Shown here: one piece after another, positions 50,079-62,522 of the stretch | Position numbering within the stretch: position 1 is the first letter of the stretch | Layout: the number at the start of each line of letters is the position of its first letter | Assembly: GCF_043641665.1 (NCBI RefSeq) | Contig: NC_092181.1 | Span: forward strand, 14,541,963 to 14,605,962 | DNA: 64,000 nucleotides | Reading direction: 5' to 3' | Source of the DNA: Enoplosus armatus | Lineage: Eukaryota; Chordata; Actinopteri; Centrarchiformes; Enoplosidae | Notes under the pieces: model-generated | What the model saw: only the letters and a program-made list of their open reading frames with translations | Databases searched by the model: none | Told to the model about the DNA's origin: nothing | Made by a program: the position numbers and the translations under genes

Positions 50079-50121
<43 letters not shown>
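50079..50121. repeat. (CA)n microsatellite
   Basis: About 21 CA units, 130 bp upstream of an oppositely oriented (TG)n tract at 50252-50277. Confidence 0.97.
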
Positions 50122-50124
<3 letters not shown>

Positions 50125-50245
50125 TATACACACTTGTTTTAGGTTTAACACGATCTCCTTCCAAAGATTGCTTATTTATCGGGAGTTGTGCTAAGCCGCA
50201 CTAGTTACCATGCATTTTTCATGAGACTAGGATTTAATGGTTGCT

Positions 50246-50276
<31 letters not shown>

Positions 50277-50479
50277 TTGTGCATACATCTGTGTGTTTCT
50301 GTGTGTCACGTGTGTTTGTGTATGTCTTGTGGTTGGTGATGAGTTTTGGCTTTAATGTGTTAAAGAATTTATGCATGTACTGTGCAATATGTAGTGCACT
50401 TGTGCTATATATAAACATGTGCCATCCAGAAGTCCTTCCAAATGTTTTTCCTTTGAGGACTCTGCCTGTCTCTGACTTC

Positions 50480-50508
50480 ATCCTCCTCTCCTCTCCTCTC
50501 CTCTCCTC
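50480..50508. repeat. CTCCT pentanucleotide repeat
   Basis: About five tandem CTCCT units in TCCTCCTCTCCTCTCCTCTC and the following bases. Confidence 0.9.
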
Positions 50509-51468
50509 GTTTCTTCTCTCGGGGGACCAGTTCCATTCAGCAGGTCTCTAACAGTCTTGAAAGACACAAGGGCACTGCCTGCAGGATTAGGTTTCTGCCA
50601 TGTTCACATTCCACTCAGCCCCCCCTGGGAGCGAGGTGGAATGGAATTCATATGTTTAAGAGGTTTCGAGCAAGTGTGCACATTTCATTGCGGGGCGACA
50701 TGAGCAACCCTCCGTCGAAGCTCTAAGGATAACGCTTTGAATATAATAGACAGGGAATTGGTGTTGGGGTTGAAGCAAACCAGTATGCTGCCACCTCCAC
50801 ACACAGATGATTGCCGCACTCATACACACACACACACAGTCGCAGAGAGTAGGTGACATGCACAAAGCATTTGCTCACCCACTGTGCATCAGAAAGCATT
50901 TTAATGTGGCAGTTTTGGCTGGTCCACTGAAATGCAATCCCAGCAATCAAATCAATTTTCTGGTTTTCATTGTTCTGTTGCTATTAGCATACATTAAAGA
51001 GCTCATTATCTCAGGTCATTTTGTATTGCTGTATTTTGTTCTGCACTAGAGATGGGACCACTATGGATACTGTGAATATGTGTGTGTTTGCTGTGTCATG
51101 CCCTTGTGTGTTGGCTCTCAGTCTCCCTCTCCCTCTCTCTGTGTCTGCATGGCACGTGTGTGTCTGTTCCCCCATATGTGTTTCTGTGTGTGTGTGTGTG
51201 TGTGTGACATATGTGAGATGCATTACTGTCAGCTAGCTTCCCCGTTGCAGTGGAGCCTCCTCAGACGCTTACGTAATGTTATTACCAATCACACATGGAG
51301 AGCATCCTGGCGCTCTCACAAGGTTAGAATGAAATATGAGAACGATTATGGAAATCTGAGATTGTGTTATCATGATTTCCTTATTATTGCATCATTAATC
51401 TATTTTTGTCTCTTGTCTCCATCTCTCTTTTTTTCCCCCTTCAAATCTTTTGCCTATGGCTCATGCAG

Positions 51469-51483
51469 AAGTAGAACAAAAAG
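51469..51483 (+). CDS. adgrl3: adgrl3 15-bp microexon encoding KVEQK
   Basis: The bases AAGTAGAACAAAAAG lie between a CATGCAG acceptor and a GTAAGT donor. With the preceding exon's last base they read K-V-E-Q-K, then the first base of Val. The exon enters and leaves in phase 1, so inclusion adds five residues and skipping joins TAC A to TA TTT, giving VPY-I-FLCPG without frame change. This is the latrophilin splice insert between the lectin and olfactomedin domains, known in mammals to alter affinity for teneurins. Upstream lie a long T/C tract and TGC-containing words (TTTTGCC, CATGCAG), compatible with SRRM4-type neuronal microexon control. Gene finders would normally miss it. Confidence 0.93.
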
Positions 51484-51957
51484 GTAAGTCGGTGAAAAAA
51501 GCACGCCCACATTCACACATGCACACATGCTCAAAATCTGGGGTTGGGGTGTCACTTTTTGATGCCAGTGCCTGAAGCGTTTTGTACCTCATGGCAGACT
51601 GACATCTCTTTCAAAGTCACTGCTGCTATATTAAGACAGCTTGATCGCAGCATATAGAGGCAATTTTGAAACACTGGTTCTCATTAGACACACTCTAGGC
51701 CCATATTATTCCATGGTATCGTGTAGAATGTCACTTAACAAACTCTCCACGGGTCGAGCACATTTTTATGATGAGCCAATGAACAGAGAATTACATTGAC
51801 ATTTAATATTTCAAATGCTTCCCCGTGATATGAAAATTATGCCAGCGCTTTGAATAGCCAATGAAAATTAAATCAATATTCCCAGCCCTGGAATTGTATT
51901 ATTGGGAAGAATGGGAAAACCACAATGCACATCTGGCCCGGCTCTGTGTGTATCTGC

Positions 51958-51989
<32 letters not shown>

Positions 51990-52601
51990 CAGCATTCCAG
52001 TTAAATTACAAAGGTCCCTATGACTCCGGTCGCACTGGCTTCCCAGAATTTACTACGTCTCCCACATCACTCATAAAACATGACCCCAGTATTCTAAGAT
52101 GGGAATACCAAGCACAGAGTGGGAAATGAATTATTGTAACAATTGCAGAAACAGCAGGCGATAAAAGACGTGTTCGGGTCTATAGTTGGTTGTTACTGAC
52201 AGAGATAGAAAGGGAGAGAAAGGAAGAAAGAGCTATGAGACTAATGAGGAGCCGGAGAGGGAGGCAGGAATGGGAATAGAGGGAAAGGGTGGGGGTAGAA
52301 CAAAATGTGCCATTTTCTCTTTTTCTCTTAGCTTTGAGAGCAGGGTATTATCTGTTGAATAGGAGGCATGCTGTTGCTGTGCTTAAGAATGACAGTGACT
52401 ATACAACATCCAAATCACAACACAGTAAGCCTATCATGTCATCCTCACTCACTGGTGGTTAAGGTTAAGTTAAAACACAATGTAACATTTATGAAAAGAG
52501 GCAAACATTTCACAGGCACTGTCAGAAATTCTAGAGAGAATAGTTGACATTTTACTGCGACTGCATAAAAATTAATCTAATGTGAAAATTTTGTGCCACA
52601 G
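51484..52601 (+). other. adgrl3: adgrl3 intron 4 (1.1 kb)
   Basis: The shortest intron in the window. Donor GTAAGT, acceptor TTTTGTGCCACAG ending at 52601. Contains (TG)n at 51958-51981 and a purine-rich stretch at about 52200-52290. Nothing else was recognised. Confidence 0.85.
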
Positions 52602-53390
52602 TATTTCTCTGCCCCGGCATTCTGCGAGGAGTGTACCAAAGCGAACATCTCTTTGAGTCCGATCACCAGTCGGGTGCGTGGTGCAAAGACCCGCTGCAGG
52701 CCTCAGACAAGATCTACTACATGCCCTGGACGCCGTACCGCACAGACACACTGACAGAGTACTCGTCGAAGGAGGACTTCATTGCAGGCCGTCCCACCAC
52801 CACCTACAAACTCCCACATCGTGTGGATGGGACCGGGTTTGTCGTATATGACGGTGCACTGTTCTTCAACAAGGAGCGCACCCGCAATATTGTAAAGTTT
52901 GACCTGCGCACTCGCATCAAAAGTGGCGAGGCCATTATTGCCAATGCCAACTACCACGACACCTCACCATACCGCTGGGGGGGCAAGTCGGACATTGACC
53001 TAGCGGTGGATGAGAATGGACTGTGGGTGATCTATGCAACAGAGCAGAACAACGGGCGCATCGTGGTGAGCCAGCTCAACCCGTATACCCTGCGCATTGA
53101 AGGCTCCTGGGACACCACCTATGACAAACGCTCTGCCTCCAATGCTTTCATGATCTGCGGAGTCCTGTACGTGGTCAAAACCGTCTACGAAGATGACGAC
53201 AATGAAGGGACGGGGAACAAAATCGACTACATGTACAACACCGATAAGAGCAAGGAGATGACGGTTAACATACCGTTCCCTAATTCCTACCAGTACATCG
53301 CTGCAGTGGATTACAACCCGAGAGACAACCTGCTGTACGTGTGGAATAACTACCACGTGGTGAAGTACTCGCTGGACTTTGGCAACAATG
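52602..53390 (+). CDS. adgrl3: adgrl3 coding exon 5: complete olfactomedin domain
   Basis: Encodes [20 protein letters not shown] through [11 protein letters not shown] plus one base (about residues 132-394). This is the whole olfactomedin (OLF) beta-propeller, which binds FLRT proteins and contributes to teneurin contact. Visible hallmarks are [88 protein letters not shown] and [20 protein letters not shown]. The Cys of FLCPG and of MICG are placed for the domain's single disulfide. Asp in DIDLAVDEN, Asn in ASNAF and Asp in AAVDYNP are the expected internal metal-site positions. [13 protein letters not shown] identifies latrophilin-3. Acceptor CCACAG, donor ATG|GTAGGT; 789 bp, phase 1 in and out. 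Reading on past the donor gives a stop after about 19 residues. Confidence 0.97.
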
Positions 53391-54423
53391 GTAGGTCCAC
53401 CCAGTTCAACTCTTTCTCCACCTCTTCCTGCTCCTTCCTCCATTCTTAATGTCTTAATGTTGGTTTTTCGACTTAACACCAGTTTGAGTACTTATCCCCG
53501 CTAAATTTATTGGACAGGCTGTTATGTGATTTTCTTAAATCTTCACATGAAATACCTTGGCATATTTGTAATGCTTTTAATATTCATTCATTTTAATATT
53601 CATCATGATAAATGCTTTTTTTGTTGTGACATAAGGAATACTTACAGGCACTAATCTTACTCCAATAATTAATTCTGCAAAATGACTTAAAAAGACAGAA
53701 AAGCACCATCTGTGCTGTCACGATTCTCAATTATGACTGTTCCCCCACCGCCCCACCCATGGTATGTGCATGTTTTAAGAATAAAAAAAAAAACAACCAT
53801 TAAAAAAAACTTTTTTAATGCCTTCAGAGGTGATCCTGGATATACCGGTGTCATTTAAATAGTAGATGTCTGCAAAGTGACTATTTGTGGAAGTGTTTCT
53901 GCCTTAGTTAACCAAAGAATAATTCACAAAGACATCAAACAGACTACCTTGATTTCTACCTTTAGAAGAATATCTCTTATGATGTCATGCTGAGCCTTAC
54001 ATACTGTAAATGTCTCTTGCCTTTTACTGTACCACTTGCCAGCCTTCTCTTTAGTTTCCCCAGCTGCTTAACAAATCATAATGCATTCCTCAAGAATGGA
54101 GCCAAGGGTGTCTGGAGGGAGCAAGAACTGATACCGCTTTCATATGGAACATCCGCTTATGATGACAATCTGAAGACACTACAACCTGTGTTTGATTCAT
54201 TTGGGTTTTTTTTTGTTTGTTTGTTTAATGTTGACCCATTCGTATGAGGCTGCTGCCAAAGGTGTATCCCTGGTTGTCACAGAGGCTCAAATCTGCAAAT
54301 GTAGTTCCATACATATTACCACTCAAACACACCAGATCAACAATTTTGATAGGTACTATTTCTTCAGTTCCAATGAAAACAGTTGGCGAGGTTTTCTCTA
54401 GAAAGACGCGTTGAGGTTTGATT

Positions 54424-54930
54424 TTTTAAAGCTGCACTGATCAATATCTTTATATCAACAGTATATCTAATGACTACATGTAATGTGAAAGGAGCCCACA
54501 GAAACCCACAGATGATTATCAACCGACTCTGCTGTTCCCCTCAGCTCTATCAAGTGTTTTAGCATATTTCAGCTCATTGTTTGGGTTTTATAACTTTTTT
54601 ACAGCCGCAGCTGTTTTTAGCAAAAAGCTTTGAGAAACTGACTGAACGCTACCTGCACAGCACCAAACTGCAGACAGACAAGGTTAAAGACTAGCTGGTG
54701 AACATAGCGGAGTATTTAGCTGCTAAAAGCCAAATATTTCACTCAGGGGTTGGTGGAGACCAAAACAGAGCTAACAGGAGAGTGAATATTGAACTTACAT
54801 TCATTGCTGAATGTATAAATAGGCAGCTTTTTGCCTCCACGTTTGCAGCAGCAATTTTAGTGGGGGTGATAAAACCTTGTTCTGCTGCCAAGTGGCCAAA
54901 AAAAATCAAGTATTGCCGCTTAAAGCTTTT
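54424..54930. mobile_element. MITE-like interspersed repeat, ~0.5 kb
   Basis: Begins TTTTTAAAGCTGCACTGATC. Its far end, reverse-complemented, reads GCTTTAAGCGGCAATACTTG, giving an imperfect terminal inverted match (TTTAA.GC.GCA..CT.GAT). The interior contains CAGACAGACAAGGTTAAAGA, GACTAGCTGGTGAACATAG and GTTGGTGGAGACCAAAACAG, a combination I recognise from an abundant percomorph repeat. Much of the interior lacks stops on the + strand, but no transposase motif is present. The 114-residue ORF at 54698-55042 is therefore treated as repeat sequence. Confidence 0.55.
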
Positions 54931-56777
54931 AAAATCGTTTTGCAAACGTAATTCCATTCATCTTTGCGTGACCAAAACCAAAACTCTTGGCATGGCTAGA
55001 TACCACAAGGGTTACGTAAGAAAATATGAGAAATCTGGGTGAATTGATGGAAAGCACTCTGGGACGGTCATGTGTTGATCAAGTGACATGCAGGTTAAAG
55101 TTGAGTTTGGTTAAGCAAAAGAAATAATATGCTGATCTTCTGTATGAAACTTATATAGATATGCCTGTTTATCTAAGGTGCACAGTGTCTGACCCATTTT
55201 CAGCCCAGGCCAGGGGGGTGATGGATCCAGTCTGCAGGTTGACTCATTCAGATCAACCTTCATTGTGGGTTTTAACTAGCATCCCTGTGTCCATCTGAAA
55301 GGACAAGGACTCTGTCTAACCCAGAGTGACTTTCAACTCTGGTGTGAGGTTAGAGTCGGCCCTCCCCTCCTTCCTTCCTCTGGATGGAAGGGCTTAGGCC
55401 CCTGGAGCCTGAAGGGCTATTTGCCCAACGTAATTGCCTTTCAGCACCTTTCTATGGAGTGGTCAAGGCAGTCTGGCTGCGTGTCTTATTAAATGATGTC
55501 TGAATTAATGCATGCTCTTACACGCAGTTAGGAGGCGCAGTACAAGGAATTATAGAGAGAGGCAGCATTAAACTTGGTTTCTACCGATCAGTGTGTGTGT
55601 GTGTGGAGGTAGGCCACGCTGTAAAAATATGTGTATGTGTGTTTATGCATGCATAATGGCGAGCATGCCCATGTGCTAATGTACTTACAGTATGAGTTTG
55701 TGTTGCTCTATTCATGAGCTTGCATATGTGTTTATTGGTGTGCGGTTGAGAGTGTGATCACTCTCATAATGGAGCTCTGGGTGTCTCAGGAGGCTCTAAA
55801 GAGGAGATCAATGGGGATTCAATGTGGAGAATGACCTCCAGTGTACAGCTGCAAGCCAGACTGCTGACCAGCGGGAGATACATACATACAATCAATGCTG
55901 CCCCACTCGTTTACTCTCCTCCTCGCTCCGCTCCCTCACTCAATGAAGACAGGGAATAAATTAACTACCTTAACTGCACGATTTTCTCATTCTTCGGAAA
56001 ATGAGGCTACAAGTCGATTCATTCAAGTTTTATTTTGTTGTTGTATCCGGACTCTATATTTGGCTCTTCATTCCTTCTTGACTTGTCTGAGAGAGGTGTT
56101 TTTCTGTACTCACTATAAATATATTAAGCATATACTTTAAGGTGACTATGGTCAAACCTGCTATGTCCCAGCCATGGTGTTTTTTGTTTTTTTTCCCTCT
56201 AAGTTAGTTCAGGAAACAGGCCAAGGAAAGGGGCCATTCTGAGGGTTTCCGCTCATTACTGATGTAGCGTAATGCTCGCCCTGCTTTTGTTTCAGCTCAT
56301 ATGGACTTCTGAAAGATATAAAATGAGACAGGAAATGGACCATGAAGTAAGGGAAGGCTGAGGTATAGGCCACTAAGGACTGCAACACAGAGAGGACCAA
56401 TTACTGCGTTTTGTCTGTCCAACTGGCTAACAAAGGCAGCTCACTGGACTGTTTAGAATCAGTCATTCTGAGGCATTGTCACTGTTTGGACTAGGCAGTT
56501 TATTTTTTAAGACACATTTCTGAAATGAAGTTAAAATAAGTCTTAATATAAGTCAGAACTTTGCCAGTTCTGTACTACTACATTTCAGCAAAGCGCTCAT
56601 GGCTTGTTTTTATCAAATAAACAAAAAATGGTTTAGAAAAAAAGTGTTTAAATCTCTCAAAGTATAAGGTCTAAGGAAGTATCCAATTGATGCCAGTATT
56701 GAAAAATGTAAACGTCTAGCCTAGCCCTATATATCACATGAGGTTTGCTTTAAACATAAGAATTTAAACATCACAGG

Positions 56778-56990
56778 CAGGGGTGGGCAATATGGCCAAA
56801 ATCTTCTATCACGGTATATGTAATTTTATATCACGGTGACAGTATATATCACGATACATTCATTCTGTAAATTAAGAAAGGAAAGCTCCCGCGGTGGAAA
56901 CAGTATATTGCCAAATCTACCGGTGAACACATTTCCGCCGTTGCACTTTATATACCGTCATAACACCTAACCCTTATCACAGGGAAGAAA
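56778..56990. mobile_element. hAT-like transposon fragment
   Basis: Starts CAGGGGTGGGCAATATGGCC, a hAT-type terminus, followed by repeated TATCACGGTATAT / TATATCACGATA words and later CTACCGGTGAACACATTTC. This is a familiar fish hAT-derived repeat. The opposite terminus was not found, so the copy is truncated or decayed. Confidence 0.55.
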
Positions 56991-58656
56991 TGAAAATAGC
57001 AAGGTTTAGTTCACCTTAGGCCAACAGATAATATTAAGGTTTACTCCCATGTCTTCCATCACACCATTGATGCAGCATGCAGCAGAAAATGATCTTTGTG
57101 AAATGCATATTCTTCCTCCCTTGGTACTTGAGAAGAAAGTGAACTGCCTCCTACATTTATTGTTTCCCATGTCTGTTTGTGTTTCTTCTTTGTTTCTTCC
57201 ATTCTTTCTCTCTCTGTCTCTCACTCAAACACAGACACTCACAATGGCAGGAATCTCAATATTTCCCCTTCCCCTTCTCATATATCTTTCTTTGTAACTC
57301 TGTCTTTTCCACTGTTTTTCTCTCTGTCGCCCTTATCTCCCGCTTAATCTGCCCTCTTTTTCTGCGCTCAACCCTTTCCCTCATCACACAAGGCTATTTC
57401 ATCGAGTGTTCTTAGATGTATATATTATAGAGGCCTAGTGCGTGAATGCCTACATAGAGTCAGAGTCAAAGTCACTTGTCTCTGCATTACCCCTTCCTCC
57501 CACCCCACACTCCGCAAACACTCTCTCTCTCTCTACTGTTTATGGAGTTGTTTCATCATGTCTTCTTACATGCATATTATAGAGGCCTGCCCTACGCAAG
57601 CGGCATGGCTCCGATGAAACATTTGAATAATTTATCACCTCCAGTCTGCCTTGCCACACTTTAGAAAGTTTTCCCAACAAAGTCGCAAAATTATTCATGT
57701 TATCTGCATCTTCGGGATGGGAGGGGCAAACAGCTGCCTTTCCCATCTTTGTTGCGCCTTTTTTTCCTTTCTCTTCATTTCTCTCTCACTTTCTCCTGCT
57801 ACTCCACTTTTCTTTTCTTTTTTGTTCTTTCTTCTTTGATGCTAATTGTCACATGCTTAAAGTCTTGCAGGTACCATACGTTGTGCTCGTAGTGCTGTCT
57901 CACTTTAGACCTTTAAGTTCATGATCTGCTTAAGCTCTTAAATTCAGGTGAAATAATCTGATTGCATATTCCACAGGAATTATGAAAGTTTCCTGTGCAA
58001 CCCTGGAGGTGTTTTTGTTCTATCATATAGTGTTAAAGAAGTTAATCAGAAGAAAAATACACTGTTTTACAACTGGTTACAGGCATTTTATAATAACTTC
58101 AACTACAATTTATGTCATTCACTCTATTAAAAATTATTTCAATGTTTTTACATGTATGTGCAATGTTCAATTTTGCCGTTTTAAACATCTGTTGTTACAG
58201 AAATATTACTCAAAAGCAACCACCAAAGCTTTGCGCATGTACTGTACAGCTCAATTTCTCCAACCTCTTAATTATGCTGTACAAAACAATAATAGTGAAA
58301 AAGAGATTTTTATTTGCATTTGAGAGTTTTTGCATTTTGCTCAAGCATCAAAAAAAGTCAAAACTCAGAGTGAAATTCATGTAACCACAAATAAAAACTC
58401 AATGATGCTAACCCATCGCTCACTTCAGTCAAATGTTTGAAGTGTCAAGAGTGATATCCTCACTCTTAGTTAGAGAGTAATTAAAAACTGGCATTCTATT
58501 CTAATCTATTAAATACGCAGTTATATAGCGATGACCTCTAATTGCCACTCTGTCAGTTTAGGGAAATTTAAAGGTTCACCTTTTGAACTCTTAATGGCTG
58601 AAATGGCAGTGTTCCATTTCCTAAGGAAGTCAAGCATGGAGTATCTATTGTCTTCA

Positions 58657-58677
58657 CCCCCCCCCCCCCCCCCCCCC
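58657..58677. repeat. Poly-C homopolymer, 21 bases
   Basis: Twenty-one consecutive C followed by ACTTATTTAC and a CT-rich tract to about 58740. G-quadruplex/i-motif capable; the length is prone to sequencing error. Confidence 0.9.
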
Positions 58678-60282
58678 ACTTATTTACACCATCCTCCCCC
58701 ACCTCTCCTCTCTTCTCCTCTTCTCTCCTTTTTTTCCTTCCTTGGCACCAGATTGCAATCAAGCGACAGGGCTAAGCAGTGCAGGAAATGTTGGAAACAA
58801 GCTAAAGTGGGCAGAATAACAAGAGTTAATGGCTGAAGTGGAGACCCTCTTTCACCAAATCACTGATTAGTCTAACCCTCAGCACATTTCTATTCTGGCT
58901 TGTCACATCAAGTTGTGTGTGTTTGTGTATGAGTGTGTGCATACTGTGTGTAAAGTCCTTGACAGACCTGGCTGTTCACACCACTTGAGATGATTGAGCT
59001 CTGTCTAAATGAAAGACGGTTTACTTCGTATGTTTTATGATTGTTTGCAAAACATGAACCTTTAAATAAAACTTTTGCAATTGTTTAGTCGTTATCCTAG
59101 AATCAGAACATTTCATATGTGGCTTATTGGATCCACAATCCTGTCCACGATCCACAATCCACAGTAAACAGTATTATACAAGGCAACATGAATACATGGT
59201 GTCTTTCACACCTTAGTCTGCACGCCTGCTCTCACTTCTGCCCTCTCTCTTCTTCGTCTTTTGCCTCCTCCCTCCCTGCCTATCTCCCTTTTTCCCAAAT
59301 AACATTACGACATAGTCGTCTCAGAGTTCAGTCTCTGCTTGTGAGAGTCTGCTGCACCTGTTCCCAGCCTGCAGTGTGTGTCCTTATCGATTGAATTGCC
59401 CCAGCCGGGCCCGCTGCGTGCATTTGGCCTCCGCACCGCTTCTCCTCTGCCAAAAAGCAGATGCCAGATTAAGCAGACCTAGCCAGGACAACAGGGTGGA
59501 GGGGAAACCCACAGCCTCGCAGGAAGTAAATACAGAAGAGAGCAGCGAGCAGAGCGTGTCACCATGGCTGTGCCCTATTCAGATTTCATTTTTGAAATTT
59601 ATGAAAATGCACAGGAGGCCAACAAAGTGGATACCATCTTAATCTCTAAATTATGGGCCCTGGTGATAAATTATGGGGAGCAAAATATTGAACAGCCACA
59701 GGGTCACTTGCTGGAAGATACGGCTTTCATTCTAACACAGTAATGGGATTTTGCTGGATTCCTACTATATATTCAAACTGTACCTGTTGCATCCTTGACA
59801 GAAATTCAGTGCATGTCTGGAGAGGCCTCAATCTGGACTTTAAAGGAATATGCTGATGAATCCCTCCATTATTAAACAGAAAAACAAAATCGGTCCGTCC
59901 CATTAGCTTTTTGCTTTGAACGAGGGAACTTCCCCTGATTAATAAGGAAGCATGTAATTGGCCAACTTGCTGCAGGTGTCTCCAACCTCGGCGGTGGGAT
60001 GACATGATTATGCAACTGGTAAGCCAACAGGGCTGAGCGGTGATGTGTCTGTGTGTGACACGTTAGCTGTGGAACGCGGTGGTGCCTGGCAGCCATTTTG
60101 AGGGAGGCTCTATTAGTTGAGGTTGTTTTCTATCTCCAAGTATCACTGCTTTGAAGTGCTCCGTTCTGTCTTATCAGCAGGCCCGAGCCACTCGCCACAA
60201 GCTCTGTGTGCGCATGAGTGTGAGTGTAAAAGTGAATTTCTGCTCAAGCGTGTGTATCTGCATGCATATGTGTGTGTGTGTA

Positions 60283-60327
<45 letters not shown>

Positions 60328-60939
60328 GTGTTGCTTGGAGTACAACTGACAAAGTAAGTGTCTGTATAAGCATGTGTACACTTGTGTGTGTGTGTGTGTG
60401 CACTCCAGCCATAGGGGCAACGCGTTATCGCAGTATGCAGCCCTATTCAATGTCTGTGCTACTATCCAGCCTAGAAAGCTTTGTGCCCTCCAGATTATAA
60501 TTTTGCTGTTACCCCTCTGGATCCATCCCTCCCAACTGTTCAGGGTGGTGTGGTGTGTGTGTGTGTGTGGAGCCAAGGAGGCAGTAACTTTTAAGGAAAC
60601 TGCAAGAAAGTAATCATCTTGCATATTAAGAAGACCATACCAGTATAATAGACACTTCATCTCAGTTCTGTGAAACTTCTGTCTTAATTCAAATCCCTCT
60701 TCTCTTTGCTTCCGCTTCACTCATCCTCCCTCTCACTCGCTGTCTACCGCTTTTCTGACGATGTGGGAAACTTGCCAGGGGAAGTTAATTTTCCCTTTCC
60801 TCTGCCTTCTACCTTTTGTGTTGTGGATTTACGATCCCTCTGTTTACCGAGTGAGAAGTCAACAAGAGCATTCTCGGCAACTGAGCAGAGGCAGAGACAG
60901 GCAGTCTTACCCACACAGAAAAACATCACCACACACAGC

Positions 60940-60941
<2 letters not shown>

Positions 60942-60979
<38 letters not shown>
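60942..60979. repeat. (CA)n microsatellite
   Basis: About 18 CA units. Confidence 0.95.
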
Positions 60980-60981
<2 letters not shown>

Positions 60982-62490
60982 TGTCTGCATGTCAGATGAT
61001 CATGTGCTAGCATCCCAGGCTGACAGCATCTCTGTGGCCCCTCCAGTGTGGTGACAGATAGACAACTCCAGGAACAAGTTTACTGCCAGCCTGACATTGT
61101 CTCACCTTCCCCTAGGCTCACCACTGGTCAGGAAAACAAACAGAATAGAAAAGAATAGAATAGAAACGGAAAAGAATAGTCAACAAGTCTCACCATTTCC
61201 ATCTCTTCCGGAGCTTTCGAGCATACCAAACAGTCATTAATGATTTAGTTAAATAATTTTTTACATCTTGCATGCATATACAATACAACCTCCAAACCAC
61301 AAATTTATTTAGAAAGGCAATGTCTCAATATCAGTCGGATCTTAGTCACATCACAAGTGTTAAAAGACAGTTACCACACCCATAGCTATCTTTTCATTTA
61401 TTCTATTTTCAAATAGATTTGTGCCTACAAGTGATGTGCGTCTAATTCTGCTTCTTCTGTTTTGCATACATATGCCATTTTGTGATATATTGACATTCTT
61501 TTTAATATCGTGTGATTGATTGCAAGTATTTTGCCCGATGCTAAATAGAGTAGTTAATGCTGCGATAGGACTTTATCCTGAGGGCGGAGAGCCAATGCAG
61601 CAAGAATGCAGAAAGAATATAAAAAATCTAATTTCTTACATTTCTGCAGTTGAATGTTGCTGTTGAAGAGCAATGTTTAGGCATGTGATGTGATAACTGA
61701 TGTTTCTACTAAAGCATCTGTCAAAATAGTCACCCACATGCATGTGCAGGGCATACATATAGTGCAAAAATCGTAACAGAATTTCTGACTGTGTTTTTGC
61801 TTTGTGTCACATATTTGTTCTTGTGGCATCAATCTCAGCAAAGAGCACAACGTTTAGGTTAGCTGACATCATGAAGTTGTCATGGCGCATTTACTCAAGG
61901 CCTCCTAAGCTTAAACGCAAGGAGATATGTCAGTCGCCATGAGCACAACCTCCAGCCTTTTTCTCTATAAATGTTTCATGAAGCTGTTATGTCATGTTGC
62001 TGTAGTTCCCTACAGCATCTTTCACAGCGTCCTGAGTGACGCCAGTGATGAGTTCATCACATTGCAAGATTTTTTTTCTTTTTTTTTCATCGAAATGCTG
62101 CAAAAGACAAAGCAAAGGAGGACAAAATAAAGACACAGGCGAGCACACTTGGGAAGTATGATGGGAGGTATAGAAATTGAAATAGGTAGAATAAAAAGTG
62201 TGGCAGAAAGTGAAAGAAAGTTGTGAAAATCAGGTGGAAAATGTCAAGAGAACAGCAAAGGACGGAAGAGAAGGAAGAGATAGAGCTGCATGGGTAGTGA
62301 TGTGCTGTGGCCCTTTGCCTGTGACGCTTGCAGGCTTTTGTGTTACCTCACCTCAAGCTGCCAGCCCCTGTGTTTTCTCCCCCTGTACTCAAATGACAGC
62401 AGACATCAACCTCAGACACACACACACACCATTACTCTTCTATTGTTGTGGCAGAGCCCCTAATGGAGCTTCCCGTTTGAGTGCAGATAG

Positions 62491-62517
<27 letters not shown>
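62491..62517. repeat. (CA)n microsatellite
   Basis: About 13 CA units, followed by further mixed CA-rich sequence to about 62570. Confidence 0.93.

Positions 62518-62522
<5 letters not shown>

Larger units (their letters stand above)
44343..51468 (+). other. adgrl3: adgrl3 intron 3 (7.1 kb)
   Basis: Donor GTAAGT, acceptor with a long pyrimidine tract and CATGCAG ending at 51468. Contains T23 at 44820-44842, A16 at 45657-45672, (GA)n at 46481-46513, (TG)n at 48282-48326 followed by a purine-rich block to about 48690, (CA)n at 50079-50121 facing (TG)n at 50252-50277, a CTCCT repeat at 50480-50508, and (TG)n at 51185-51206. No exon or gene was recognised. Confidence 0.85.

Noticed and set aside
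51046..51080. AGAGATGGGACC word resembling a hAT end
   Set aside because: Only one short terminus-like word; no matching inverted end was found nearby.
52703..53479. Minus-strand ORFs of 84 and 159 residues
   Set aside because: Antisense shadows of the olfactomedin exon; long only because the coding strand is GC-rich and constrained.
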